Shown: piece by piece, positions 30,683-39,190 of the stretch
Numbering within the stretch: position 1 is the first letter of the stretch
Layout of the letters: the number at the start of each line of letters is the position of its first letter
Assembly (NCBI GenBank): GCA_964568805.1
Contig: CAZMRW010000003.1
Location: 47,041 to 111,040, forward strand
From: CAZMRW01 sp964568805
GTDB lineage: Bacteria > Pseudomonadota > Gammaproteobacteria > Methylococcales > Methylomonadaceae
Length of the DNA: 64,000 nucleotides
Direction of reading: 5' to 3'
The notes under the pieces: model-generated
The model's database searches: none
What the model was told of the DNA's origin: nothing
Seen by the model: the letters and a program-made list of their open reading frames with translations, nothing else
Translations under genes and position numbers: made by a program

Positions 30683-31330
30683 ATGGCGATCAATCCGGCA
30701 GTATTGCCGATTCTGATTCAGGCTATCGCTGAAACAATAGAAAAAAACGTCGAAGAAGTGACTGCGCTGGATCAGGCGATCGGAGACGGCGATCATGTGT
30801 TTAATTTGCAGCGCGGCCTGCAGGCGTTGTCGGAGCAAAGTGCCGAGTTGGCTCAGCTTGATTGGGTTGCCGCCCTGCAGAAAATCGGAATGACGTTAAT
30901 GTCGTCGGTGGGCGGTGCATCCGGTTCATTGTATGGCACGCTGTTCGTCACGATGAGCAAATCAGCGCGGGAGCGACCTTTAAATGTGAATGCGTTTGCC
31001 GATGTTTTTGCTCAGGGAGTGTCTTCCGTCAAATTGCGGGGAAAGGCCGAAGCAGGAGAAAAAACCATGCTGGATGTCCTTATTCCGGTAGCCGAGTGTT
31101 TGCAGTCGGCAGCGTCCGCGTCGATGCCTCTGCCGGAAATGCTCCAAAAAATCGCTCAAGCGGCAATTCAGGGGATGGAATCGACTCGCGACATGCTGGC
31201 TACCAAAGGACGTGCGTCTTTCCTCGGGGAGCGCAGCAAAGGGCACATCGACGCCGGCGCCAAAACCGCTCAATTAATGATATGCGCGATAGCCGATGTC
31301 ATATCCAAACAATCAGCAACCCCATCTTAA
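30683..31330 (+). CDS. dhaL: Dihydroxyacetone kinase nucleotide-binding subunit DhaL
   Basis: The 215-residue DAK2-type domain binds ATP or ADP and phosphorylates dihydroxyacetone held by DhaK. ALDQAIGDGDHVFNLQRGLQAL gives the Mg-binding aspartates and VGGASGSLYGTLF the nucleotide loop. GRASFLGERSKGHIDAGAKT is the other family signature. AAGGAGA precedes the ATG at 30683. The 3' end overlaps that of dhaK on the other strand by 18 bp. There is no PTS-type dhaM nearby, so an ATP-dependent enzyme is more likely. Confidence 0.93.
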   Translation: MAINPAVLPILIQAIAETIEKNVEEVTALDQAIGDGDHVFNLQRGLQALSEQSAELAQLDWVAALQKIGMTLMSSVGGASGSLYGTLFVTMSKSARERPLNVNAFADVFAQGVSSVKLRGKAEAGEKTMLDVLIPVAECLQSAASASMPLPEMLQKIAQAAIQGMESTRDMLATKGRASFLGERSKGHIDAGAKTAQLMICAIADVISKQSATPS

Positions 31331-32302
31331 CGCTGAGGTATGGACAGGGGCATCCCAGAGCCGGATCAGTTCTTCGTCAAGCAAGCTTAACGTGATTGAG
31401 CACCCGGCCATATCCAGAGAGGTCGTATAGTTTCCGACCAGGGAACGGCAAATGTTAATGCCGCGCGACTCCCAGAATTGGTGAGCCAGTCCATAAATAA
31501 GGTGTAGCTCAACTAATGGGGTTGCACCAAAGCCGTTAACATGCAGCAGCGCGAGTTGGTCTTTTTTGGGCTGCAACTCCTCATCAATGGCGGTTGCCAA
31601 GTGGCCGACGATCTCTGTGGCGCTGGTCAAAGCCATCGTTTCACGTCCATGTTCACCATGTATGCCCACGCCCATTTCGATTTCATTATCCTTGAGTTCG
31701 AAGGTGGGCTTTCCCAGCGCCGGCACCGTGCAACTTGTTAATGCGACCCCCATGGATCCGGTAGCCTGATTGACACGATCGCCCAATGCTTTGCACGTCG
31801 CCAGATCGGCACCGGATTCAGCCGCAGCGCCCACTATTTTTTCGACAATGAGGGTGCCGGCCACGCCACGCCGTCCAATACTATGGGTTTTTGGTAACGA
31901 AACATCATCATTGACCAGGACGGTGACATTGGGACATTCCAGCATTTCTCCGGCAATTTCGAAATTCATGACATCGCCGGCATAATTTTTCACAATGAAT
32001 AAAACGCCGCCGCCATTTTCGACTTGCTGTGCAGCCGCCAGCATTTGATCCGGGGTAGGGGAGGTGAATATCTGTCCGGGGCAGGCAGCATCCAGCATGC
32101 CGCGCCCGACAAATCCCGTATGCAAGGGTTCGTGACCTGAACCGCCGCCGGAAATCAGCGCAACTTTGCCGGGCTTGCCCGGGGTTATGCGTGTGACGAA
32201 GCGGGGCTGTAAATTCAGTTTGACAATATCGGCATGGGCTTTGGCAAAACCGAGCAGGCTTTCATCTAACAGGTTATCGATGGAATTGATGAATTTTTTC
32301 AT
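31313..32302 (-). CDS. dhaK: Dihydroxyacetone kinase substrate-binding subunit DhaK
   Basis: The 329-residue subunit binds dihydroxyacetone covalently through a histidine, here in GVGIHGEHGRE. The N-terminal ISGGGSGHEPLHTGFVG and the C-terminal WDAPVHTSALRWGC are diagnostic. The ATG at 32302 follows CAGGAG. It lies 65 bp downstream of the HAD gene on the same strand, so those two may be co-transcribed, while dhaL is on the opposite strand and converges onto it. Confidence 0.95.
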   Translation of the reverse strand: MKKFINSIDNLLDESLLGFAKAHADIVKLNLQPRFVTRITPGKPGKVALISGGGSGHEPLHTGFVGRGMLDAACPGQIFTSPTPDQMLAAAQQVENGGGVLFIVKNYAGDVMNFEIAGEMLECPNVTVLVNDDVSLPKTHSIGRRGVAGTLIVEKIVGAAAESGADLATCKALGDRVNQATGSMGVALTSCTVPALGKPTFELKDNEIEMGVGIHGEHGRETMALTSATEIVGHLATAIDEELQPKKDQLALLHVNGFGATPLVELHLIYGLAHQFWESRGINICRSLVGNYTTSLDMAGCSITLSLLDEELIRLWDAPVHTSALRWGC

Positions 32303-32367
32303 GATCGCAGCTCCTGGGGACATGTTTGGATTATGTTAGCGTTTGCCATGTGATATATCCATTCCTT

Positions 32368-33192
32368 TTAATTGCGTAATGCATCGGTGACAGCCCGGAT
32401 ATCCGGCATGATCCAGGTCGGCTGATAATCGACGGTTTTTAGATCGTCACGGGAAGACACTCCTGTCAATACCATGAGGCTGCGGATGCCGGTGCGGACA
32501 GCCCCGAGTATGTCTGTTTCAAGACGGTCACCGATGGCCACAGTTTCTGCGGGATCGGAACCCAACAGTTTCATCGCCTGCCGGTACATGATCGGTTCGG
32601 GTTTGCCGATGATAGTCGGGGACACGCCGGTGGCGACTTCCAGGGCGGCAAGAATCGCCCCGTTTCCATGGGTGATGCCGTATTCGGTGGGTAGCGTGGT
32701 GTCGCCATTAGTTCCAATGAATTTGGCGCCCGCCCGAATATTTAACGTGGCGGTCGCCAGTTTGTCCCAGGTCAGAGTGTGGTCCTTGCCGCAGACAACC
32801 ACATCGGCGCCCCGATCGCCGGTTTTGCCGGTATTAACTTCATAGAGTCCGGTCAAAATAAAGCCACGATCCAGTAAAGGTTGTTTGGCGCCATCCTCGC
32901 CCACGACAAACACCCGTGTGTTTGCAGGGTCTGTTTGTTCGTCCAGATAAAGCGCAGTTGCCATCCCTGAGGTCAGGACTTCATCCTGCGTGACCTCGAC
33001 ACCCATTCTGCCGAGTTTTGCGACATATTGATCCTGTGTATGGCTGGCATTATTGGTAGCCAGAATAAAGCGAATCCCGATATCGCGCAGCATCTGAAAA
33101 AAATCGGTTAATCCCGGTTGAGGTTGGTCTCCGTGCCATAGAACGCCATCCATGTCGATAATCAGGGCGCGAATATTAGTGAAAGGTTCCAT
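32368..33192 (-). CDS. HAD-superfamily (IIA, NagD-like) phosphatase
   Basis: The 274-residue HAD hydrolase has motif I ALIIDMDGVLWHG, motif II FILATNNASHT and motif IV VAIGDRLETDILGAVRTGI with a large C2-type cap, as in NagD, 4-nitrophenyl phosphatase and phosphoglycolate/glycerol-phosphate phosphatases. It probably removes phosphate from a small sugar or triose phosphate in the cytoplasm. Its position just upstream of dhaK suggests a triose substrate, which is inference. Confidence 0.88.
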   Translation of the reverse strand: MEPFTNIRALIIDMDGVLWHGDQPQPGLTDFFQMLRDIGIRFILATNNASHTQDQYVAKLGRMGVEVTQDEVLTSGMATALYLDEQTDPANTRVFVVGEDGAKQPLLDRGFILTGLYEVNTGKTGDRGADVVVCGKDHTLTWDKLATATLNIRAGAKFIGTNGDTTLPTEYGITHGNGAILAALEVATGVSPTIIGKPEPIMYRQAMKLLGSDPAETVAIGDRLETDILGAVRTGIRSLMVLTGVSSRDDLKTVDYQPTWIMPDIRAVTDALRN

Positions 33193-33598
33193 CAGGCAGT
33201 TTCTCTTGAAAGTGGGGCTCTATTGTGTGAGGTACATATTACCAGTGTCTTGGGTGTTTTGCTTTGTATAAAGAGTCAAAACAAGCCGAACCGGACAGAT
33301 TAATCGGATGGGACAGCGATTTTCGCAATTGATCAGTTATAGATGATTAAAAATAACAGCCGAAAAATTCCCAGGCTTGTTTATTACGAAGACCGAAAAT
33401 AGCTCATGTGAAGCCTTTAAAATCCCAATAAGTTTTTGATAAATAATATCTTTAGTGACTTGGCATGATCAATGCTTTTGCTCCTTGATTTGGCCAATCA
33501 GCATTGAACATTGACATTTCTCCCCTTTCTAATTTACAGTTACATCCGCTTAAAGAGGTAGAAACTCATTCCTATAACAATTCACTGGAGCATATATC
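33193..33598. other. Regulatory region upstream of the RuMP cluster
   Basis: The 406-bp gap between divergent genes has no ORF to support. It is AT-rich and carries a candidate sigma-70 promoter at 33511-33540 close to hps. High expression of hps is expected in a methanotroph, so other control elements may be here. Confidence 0.5.
33511..33540 (+). promoter_or_regulatory. Candidate sigma-70 promoter for the hps operon
   Basis: A consensus TTGACA is followed after 18 bases by TACAGT, a four-of-six match to the -10 box. It ends 58 bp before the hps start codon. Confidence 0.45.
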
Positions 33599-34240
33599 AT
33601 GGCAAGACCATTAATTCAAATGGCATTAGATTCATTAGATTTCAATCAAACTATCGCACTGGCCGAAAAAGTTGCTGCGAGCGTTGATATTTTTGAAATC
33701 GGCACACCTTGCATTAAACATAACGGCGTTAATCTGGTTAAAGATTTGAGAGCAAGATTCCCTGACAAACTGTTGCTGGTCGATCTTAAAACTATGGATG
33801 CCGGCGAATACGAAGCCACTCCATTCTATGCTGCCGGTGCAGATATTTGTACCGTTTTGGGCGTATCCGGTCTGGCAACATGCAAAGGTGTAATTAAAGC
33901 TGCCAACGCACACGGTGCAGAAGCTCAAATCGACTTGATTAACGTTGACGATAAAATTGCCTGTGCACGTGCCTGTGCAGAAGCTGGCGCGCATATCATG
34001 GGTGTTCACACCGGTCTTGACGCGCAAGCTGCCGGGCATACTCCATTCGGTGATTTGAGCGACATCGCCAGATTGGGTCTTCCTGTCAGAATTTCAGTTG
34101 CAGGTGGTATTAAACAATCCACTGTTCAAGACGTCGTTAGAGCAGGTGCGAACATTATCGTTGTAGGCGCAGCTATCTATGGCGCTCCATCTCCTGCTGA
34201 TGCAGCACGTGAAATTCGCGAATTGGTAGAAGCTGTATAA
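33599..34240 (+). CDS. hps: 3-Hexulose-6-phosphate synthase
   Basis: The 213-residue enzyme condenses formaldehyde with ribulose 5-phosphate to hexulose 6-phosphate, the first step of the RuMP cycle. It is an orotidine-decarboxylase-superfamily barrel with LIQMALDSLDFNQTIALAEK, the metal/phosphate-site stretch VDLKTMDAGEYEA and the C-terminal phosphate loops SVAGGIKQST and GAAIYGAPSP. It is a stand-alone Hps, not fused to Phi. CACTGGAG lies upstream of the ATG. phi follows after four bases. Confidence 0.97.
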   Translation: MARPLIQMALDSLDFNQTIALAEKVAASVDIFEIGTPCIKHNGVNLVKDLRARFPDKLLLVDLKTMDAGEYEATPFYAAGADICTVLGVSGLATCKGVIKAANAHGAEAQIDLINVDDKIACARACAEAGAHIMGVHTGLDAQAAGHTPFGDLSDIARLGLPVRISVAGGIKQSTVQDVVRAGANIIVVGAAIYGAPSPADAAREIRELVEAV

Positions 34241-34244
34241 CGGT

Positions 34245-34778
34245 ATGCATCAGCAACTTATCATAGAGAAAATTTCGGGTATTCTCACCGCCACTGATCC
34301 AACATACGATCAAAAACTGACACAAATGCTTGATAATGCCAAGCGTATATTTGTTTCAGGCGCTGGGCGATCCAAGCTTGTAGGTAATTTCTTTGCAATG
34401 AGACTGGTGCACGCCGGCTACGATGTTAGTGTCGTTGGCGAGATTGTGACGCCCAGTATTAAAGCCGGTGATTTGTTAATTATCATTTCGGGCTCTGGGG
34501 AGACGGAACAATTAATAGCATTCACTAAAAGCGCTAAAAAAGTAGGCGCCGATATAGTGTTGATCTCTGCAAAAAGCAGCTCGACTATTGGCGATTTGGC
34601 AGATGCGGTATTTCAAATTGGACGCGCGGATCAATATGGAAAAGTGGTCGGCATGCCGATGGGTACCGTTTTTGAACTGTCAACATTGTTTTTTTTGGAA
34701 GCGACCATTTCGCACGTGATTCACGAAAAAGGTATTCCGGAAGAAATAATGAGATCAAGGCACGCTAATTTAGAGTAA
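34245..34778 (+). CDS. phi: 6-Phospho-3-hexuloisomerase
   Basis: The 177-residue SIS-domain isomerase turns hexulose 6-phosphate into fructose 6-phosphate, the second RuMP step. It shows IFVSGAGRSKLVGNFFAMRL, IIISGSGETEQLIAFTKSAK and the C-terminal GTVFELSTLFFLEATI. Length is normal. It is translationally close to hps and is followed by a stable hairpin. Confidence 0.96.
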   Translation: MHQQLIIEKISGILTATDPTYDQKLTQMLDNAKRIFVSGAGRSKLVGNFFAMRLVHAGYDVSVVGEIVTPSIKAGDLLIIISGSGETEQLIAFTKSAKKVGADIVLISAKSSSTIGDLADAVFQIGRADQYGKVVGMPMGTVFELSTLFFLEATISHVIHEKGIPEEIMRSRHANLE

Positions 34779-34786
34779 TGCCATCA

Positions 34787-34813
34787 AGAACGAGTGGATA
34801 TTCCGCTCGTTCT
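34787..34813 (+). other. Intercistronic hairpin between phi and tkt
   Basis: A 12-base stem (one G-U pair) with a three-base loop starts AGAACGAGTGGA and closes with TCCGCTCGTTCT. No T-tract follows, so it is not a classic terminator. It may stabilise or process the mRNA, or cause partial termination, between hps-phi and tkt. Confidence 0.6.
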
Positions 34814-34903
34814 AACCTTACACATAATGTTAAGCATCGAGATTCACTGTTTCGTTGATTAGGCTGATATACCTCAACATAAAAATTAAGAAAGGAGAAG
34901 AAC

Positions 34904-36904
34904 ATGGCATCGCGCCGAGAATTAGCAAACGCCATTCGCGCTTTGAGCATGGACGCAGTTCAAAAAGCAAATTCAGGCCATCCAGGAGCACCCATGGGGA
35001 TGGCGGACATTGCTGAAGTCTTGTGGAATGACCACATGCACCACAACCCAACCAATCCGCATTGGCCGAATCGCGATCGTTTCGTGCTTTCGAATGGTCA
35101 CGGCTCGATGCTGATTTATTCCTTGCTGCACCTGACCGGCTACGATTTACCGATCGAAGAGCTTAAACAGTTCCGCCAACTTCATTCCAAAACTCCGGGA
35201 CATCCCGAGTACGGTTATGCACCCGGCGTGGAAACAACTACAGGTCCTCTCGGGCAGGGCATTACCAATGCGGTAGGGATGGCAATCGCCGAAAAAGCTC
35301 TGGCAGCTCATTTTAATAGAGACGGCCACAAAATAGTTGACCATAAAACCTATGTGTTTTTGGGGGATGGTTGCCTCATGGAAGGCATTTCTCATGAAGC
35401 TTGCTCACTGGCGGGTACTTTGGGTTTAGGTAATTTGATTGCATTCTGGGATGATAATGGCATTTCCATAGATGGTCACGTTGACGGCTGGTTTACTGAC
35501 AATACACCGATGCGGTTTGAAGCCTACGGATGGCATGTCATTCCCGATGTCGATGGACATGATTCACATGCCGTAGCAAAAGCTATCGACATGGCGAAAG
35601 CGATGACCGACAAGCCGACAATGATTTGCTGTAAAACCACCATTGGCTTTGGATCGCCAAATAAGGCAGGCACCCATGCTTGTCATGGAGCGGCCTTGGG
35701 TGATGCGGAAGTCAATTTAACAAAAGCGGCCCTGGGTTGGGATCACGGCCCATTTGAAATTCCTGCTGACGTTTATGCCGGTTGGGATGCAAAAGCAAAA
35801 GGTGCCGCAGCAGAAAAAGAATGGAATGACAGTTTTGCTGCCTATAAAAAAGCCCATCCGGATCTTGCCGCTGAATTTGATCGTCGAATGGCGGGCGATT
35901 TACCGAAAACCTGGGCTGCCGATGCTGACAAATTCGTCAATTCCGTCAATCAAGAAGCCAAAACGACTGCAACACGTCTTTCTTCATTGGCCTCGATTGA
36001 AGGCTATGCAAAACTTTTGCCTGAAATTTTTGGCGGTTCCGCAGATTTGGGCTGTTCAAATATGACCGAATGGACGGGTTATAAGCCGATGCGAGCCAAT
36101 AAACCCGATGCGAACTATGTCAATTATGGCGTACGCGAATTCGGTATGTCGGCGATTATGAACGGAATCGCGCTGCACGGCGGTTTGATTCCATTTGGAG
36201 CTACATTCCTGATGTTCTCCGAATATGCCCGAAATGCGGTGCGTATGTCGTCATTGATGAAGATCCGATCCATCTTTGTTTATACCCATGACTCGATCGG
36301 TCTGGGCGAAGACGGTCCGACTCATCAACCGATCGAGCAAACCGCTACCTTGCGTATGATTCCGGGAATGCACGTGTGGCGCCCTTGCGATGCCGTTGAG
36401 ACAGCAGTCTGTTGGCGCGCAGCTATTGAACGCAAAGATGGCCCTTCGGTACTGGTTTTCTCGCGTCAAAACTTGCCTCATGTTCCCCGTGCGCCTGAAC
36501 AAATTAAGGCCATTTCTAAAGGTGGTTACATTCTGAGCGACAGTCAGGGTCAACCCGATGCAATTATCATTGCAACCGGTTCCGAAGTTGAATTGGCATT
36601 GAAAGCAGCCGAAGAAATCAGAGCAAAAGGCAAGAAAATTCGTGTGGTATCGATGCCTTCAACAAATGTTTTCGATGCACAGGATGCAGCTTATCGTGAG
36701 TCAGTTTTACCGGCTGCAGTGACCAAACGTGTGGCGGTTGAAGCTGGTGTAACGGATGGCTGGTGGAAATATGTCGGAAGCAACGGCGGAGTTGTTGGCC
36801 TTGACCGTTTTGGGGAATCGGCGCCAGCAGGGCTACTCTTTAAAGAGTTTGGCTTCACTGTTGAAAATGTTGTAAAGAACGTGGAAGCAATACTACATAA
36901 ATAA
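34904..36904 (+). CDS. tkt: Transketolase
   Basis: The 666-residue thiamine-diphosphate enzyme moves two-carbon units among sugar phosphates in the rearrangement phase of the RuMP cycle. The TPP-binding stretch is FLGDGCLMEGISHEACSLAG through WDDNGISIDG. The pyrimidine domain has FGGSADLGCSN and YTHDSIGLGEDGPTHQPIEQ. A strong AAAGGAGAAG ribosome site precedes the ATG. Confidence 0.97.
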   Translation: MASRRELANAIRALSMDAVQKANSGHPGAPMGMADIAEVLWNDHMHHNPTNPHWPNRDRFVLSNGHGSMLIYSLLHLTGYDLPIEELKQFRQLHSKTPGHPEYGYAPGVETTTGPLGQGITNAVGMAIAEKALAAHFNRDGHKIVDHKTYVFLGDGCLMEGISHEACSLAGTLGLGNLIAFWDDNGISIDGHVDGWFTDNTPMRFEAYGWHVIPDVDGHDSHAVAKAIDMAKAMTDKPTMICCKTTIGFGSPNKAGTHACHGAALGDAEVNLTKAALGWDHGPFEIPADVYAGWDAKAKGAAAEKEWNDSFAAYKKAHPDLAAEFDRRMAGDLPKTWAADADKFVNSVNQEAKTTATRLSSLASIEGYAKLLPEIFGGSADLGCSNMTEWTGYKPMRANKPDANYVNYGVREFGMSAIMNGIALHGGLIPFGATFLMFSEYARNAVRMSSLMKIRSIFVYTHDSIGLGEDGPTHQPIEQTATLRMIPGMHVWRPCDAVETAVCWRAAIERKDGPSVLVFSRQNLPHVPRAPEQIKAISKGGYILSDSQGQPDAIIIATGSEVELALKAAEEIRAKGKKIRVVSMPSTNVFDAQDAAYRESVLPAAVTKRVAVEAGVTDGWWKYVGSNGGVVGLDRFGESAPAGLLFKEFGFTVENVVKNVEAILHK

Positions 36905-36944
36905 AAATATTTAGGGGTATAATTCCCTGTCAACTAGGAAGATT

Positions 36945-36979
36945 CTTGCGTTGTTGATATTATCAATCAACTACGCAAG
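36945..36979 (+). other. Intercistronic hairpin after tkt
   Basis: CTTGCGT-T-GTTGAT pairs with ATCAAC-T-ACGCAAG around a seven-base loop, with a single T-T mismatch. There is no T-tract. It is the second such structure in the cluster and separates tkt from the repeat-protein genes. Confidence 0.55.
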
Positions 36980-37018
36980 GATATTTAATCCACTTTCACG
37001 ACTAATTAGGTGAACAAC

Positions 37019-37699
37019 GTGAAAATAATTAATTTAACAAACGGTGCATTGGCAGTTTTGCTGCTGGCTAGTTCCATGGTTGGTGCAGAAACACAGTACC
37101 CTGCGGCGGATTTTCAACCCAAAGTGGTGTATCAGGATCCTGATTACAAGCCCGCCCCGTCCTCTACACAGAAAACAGCCGCGGCGCCGTCTTCAGCTAC
37201 AGATTCGAAATATCCGGCTGCAAACTTTCAACCGAAAGTTGTTTACAAAGATCCAACTTATAAACACACTGCGGCAACGCCAACATCGGCAGGAGCCGGA
37301 GCCGCTCAGAAAAGTGCTGCTGAACCTGCATCTGAAACCGCCACCGCAACCGAGAAAGCAGAAGAATCCAATTCAAATTATTTAATAGGTTTGGTTGTTT
37401 TGGTGCTGGTTGGCGTGGTTTTATTTAGAAAAAAATCCGGTACCGAAGGTCGGGAAGCTAAAGCAAGCTACCGGGCAGCCTCAGGAAGCGCTGGCGGCGT
37501 AACCGGTGTTGCTAAATATATCAATCGCATATCAGGTACAGGGGTTACCCGCTATCTTGAAAAACAGGTCAAATCGGCTGTTGCCTCGACTGCTGCGACA
37601 GGAGTCGCAAAATACATGGCGAAACAGGGCGACTCTGCAAAATCATCGGCATCGGAAGCTGCAACCGGAGTTGAAAAGTACATGCGCAACCGGGGGTAA
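37019..37699 (+). CDS. Membrane-anchored GVxKYL-repeat protein (novel)
   Basis: The 226-residue product starts with a signal-like helix (INLTNGALAVLLLASSMVGA). It then has two copies of YPAA(D/N)FQPKVVY(Q/K)DP(D/T)YK at about 27-44 and 65-82, 15 of 18 positions identical. An Ala/Thr/Glu-rich spacer and a membrane helix at 121-136 (YLIGLVVLVLVGVVLF) follow, then RKKSG. The tail, which should face the cytoplasm, carries four TGV(A/T/E)(K/R)Y(I/L/M) motifs at about 162, 174, 194 and 216. I chose the GTG at 37019 because AGGTG lies seven bases before it; an earlier GTG at 37010 has no ribosome site. It is followed after three bases by a soluble protein full of the same motif. No known family is recognised. 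Confidence 0.8.
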   Translation: MKIINLTNGALAVLLLASSMVGAETQYPAADFQPKVVYQDPDYKPAPSSTQKTAAAPSSATDSKYPAANFQPKVVYKDPTYKHTAATPTSAGAGAAQKSAAEPASETATATEKAEESNSNYLIGLVVLVLVGVVLFRKKSGTEGREAKASYRAASGSAGGVTGVAKYINRISGTGVTRYLEKQVKSAVASTAATGVAKYMAKQGDSAKSSASEAATGVEKYMRNRG

Positions 37700-37702
37700 T
37701 GA

Positions 37703-39037
37703 ATGTCTCAGACCTACTTGATCGGTTTAATGGATGGATTGTTTCCCTTTGGTAAGCGGTCTAAAGCACAAGAAAATCAGAATCAATCCCCTAATTTATC
37801 TGGAGTTTCAATCGGGGGCTCCGGAATAACAACCGATCTGGTTCCAAGTCTAAACAAAACAGGTGTTAGCAGATACCTGAGCACACTTCCCATGGAATCG
37901 GGAGTTGCCAGGTATGTAAAAAAACAGGATAACAGCCCGGCAACGGGTGTTACAAAATATCTGGTTAAGCAGGCCATTTCCACAAAAGAAACGCCTGACG
38001 TGACTCGCGTTGCGAAATATCTTGCAAATATTGAAAAAACAAACCCAACAGCGAGCAGTGTTGCCAAATATATGGCTCAGCAACTTGTTATAGCAAGACA
38101 AAGCCCGATGGCTAGCGGGGTCGCCAAATACCTGAAGAAACTGGAAATTGCAGAAAAACATATTGCTTCTTTGACGGGAGTGGCAAAGTATCAAGCCGAG
38201 CAGGCCAGAATAGCGCGAAAAGCAGCCGCACAAAAATTAGTTAATAAATATATAGAAGAAGAAACCCTGGCTATGGAGAAGGCGGCTGAACAAGCGAAAG
38301 AAACGGCAATGGAAGAAAAAATCGAACCTGTAAAAGAACCGGAAGCGACAGCCATTACCGGCGTGGGCAGGTACTTGCAAGTGCAGGAGCATATTGACAG
38401 TACCAAACTTCCTGCCAGTGGAGTCGCCAAATATCTGGCCCAGCAGATCGTACAGGCAAGCAGAAAACCGGCGCTCAGCGGTGTGGAAAAATATTTGAAA
38501 AGGCAACGGGCATACACTGCGGCAAAACCAAAGGCCAGCAGCGTCGCCAGATACCTGGAAATGAAGACGAAAGACGAGCCGAAAATATCTGGTGTGTCCA
38601 AGTACATGATTAACAAGGCTCTTGCTTCAAAAAGTAGTCCGGTTGTTAGCGGTGTAGCCCGATACGTGATAAAACAGGCATCAATAACAGGCGAATTAAA
38701 ATTACTGCCTGCGTCAGTCAGTATGCCTCAGCTTTTGAACGAAGAAACTGGGGTATCCAAATATTTAAAAGAATTGCTGCCGATAAATGATATTGAGGTC
38801 CAACTAAACCCGATCGTTGAAAAGAGTATTGAGGGCGAATTCATACCGGCAAGTGAAATTGTCGAAGAAATGGACACGGTTAAAATGGCTGAACCAAAAT
38901 CCAGGAAATCCTCGGCAAAAAAAGCAAGGGCAACGGGTGTTTCAAAATATTTGGATGAACAAGCCGCCGTCGAAAAAGTACAAAAAGCTTCAAAACGGAC
39001 AGGTGTTGAAAGGTATCTGAGTGGTACTGCTTCATAA
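37703..39037 (+). CDS. Soluble GVxKYL-repeat protein, probable scaffold (novel)
   Basis: The 444-residue product has no signal peptide and no clear membrane segment, although it starts SQTYLIGL like the helix of its neighbour. It contains 16 clear copies of (S/T)(G/S/R)V(A/S/T/E/G)(K/R)Y(L/M/V) and one decayed copy (KLVNKYI, 178-184). Clear copies begin at about 53, 66, 81, 101, 118, 138, 158, 219, 239, 259, 279, 296, 316, 349, 411 and 433. Most are about 15-22 residues apart, linked by Lys/Gln/Ala-rich or acidic stretches. Each motif looks like a short helix capped by Ser or Thr. The protein lies between tkt and tal on the same strand, with a GGGGG ribosome site. Function is unknown; a multivalent linker is my inference. 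Confidence 0.8.
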   Translation: MSQTYLIGLMDGLFPFGKRSKAQENQNQSPNLSGVSIGGSGITTDLVPSLNKTGVSRYLSTLPMESGVARYVKKQDNSPATGVTKYLVKQAISTKETPDVTRVAKYLANIEKTNPTASSVAKYMAQQLVIARQSPMASGVAKYLKKLEIAEKHIASLTGVAKYQAEQARIARKAAAQKLVNKYIEEETLAMEKAAEQAKETAMEEKIEPVKEPEATAITGVGRYLQVQEHIDSTKLPASGVAKYLAQQIVQASRKPALSGVEKYLKRQRAYTAAKPKASSVARYLEMKTKDEPKISGVSKYMINKALASKSSPVVSGVARYVIKQASITGELKLLPASVSMPQLLNEETGVSKYLKELLPINDIEVQLNPIVEKSIEGEFIPASEIVEEMDTVKMAEPKSRKSSAKKARATGVSKYLDEQAAVEKVQKASKRTGVERYLSGTAS

Positions 39038-39190
39038 AAGTTATAGAGTGATAAGGGCAGAATAGAATTTATTCATGGGGGCTGCTTTTTGTGGTCTATC
39101 CAAATTTAATGCAATCATTCACTTTTATCTCGATCTGTGGTAGCATCAAAAAATTATATTTTTTAATAATAAATTGTAGGGTACAAAATT

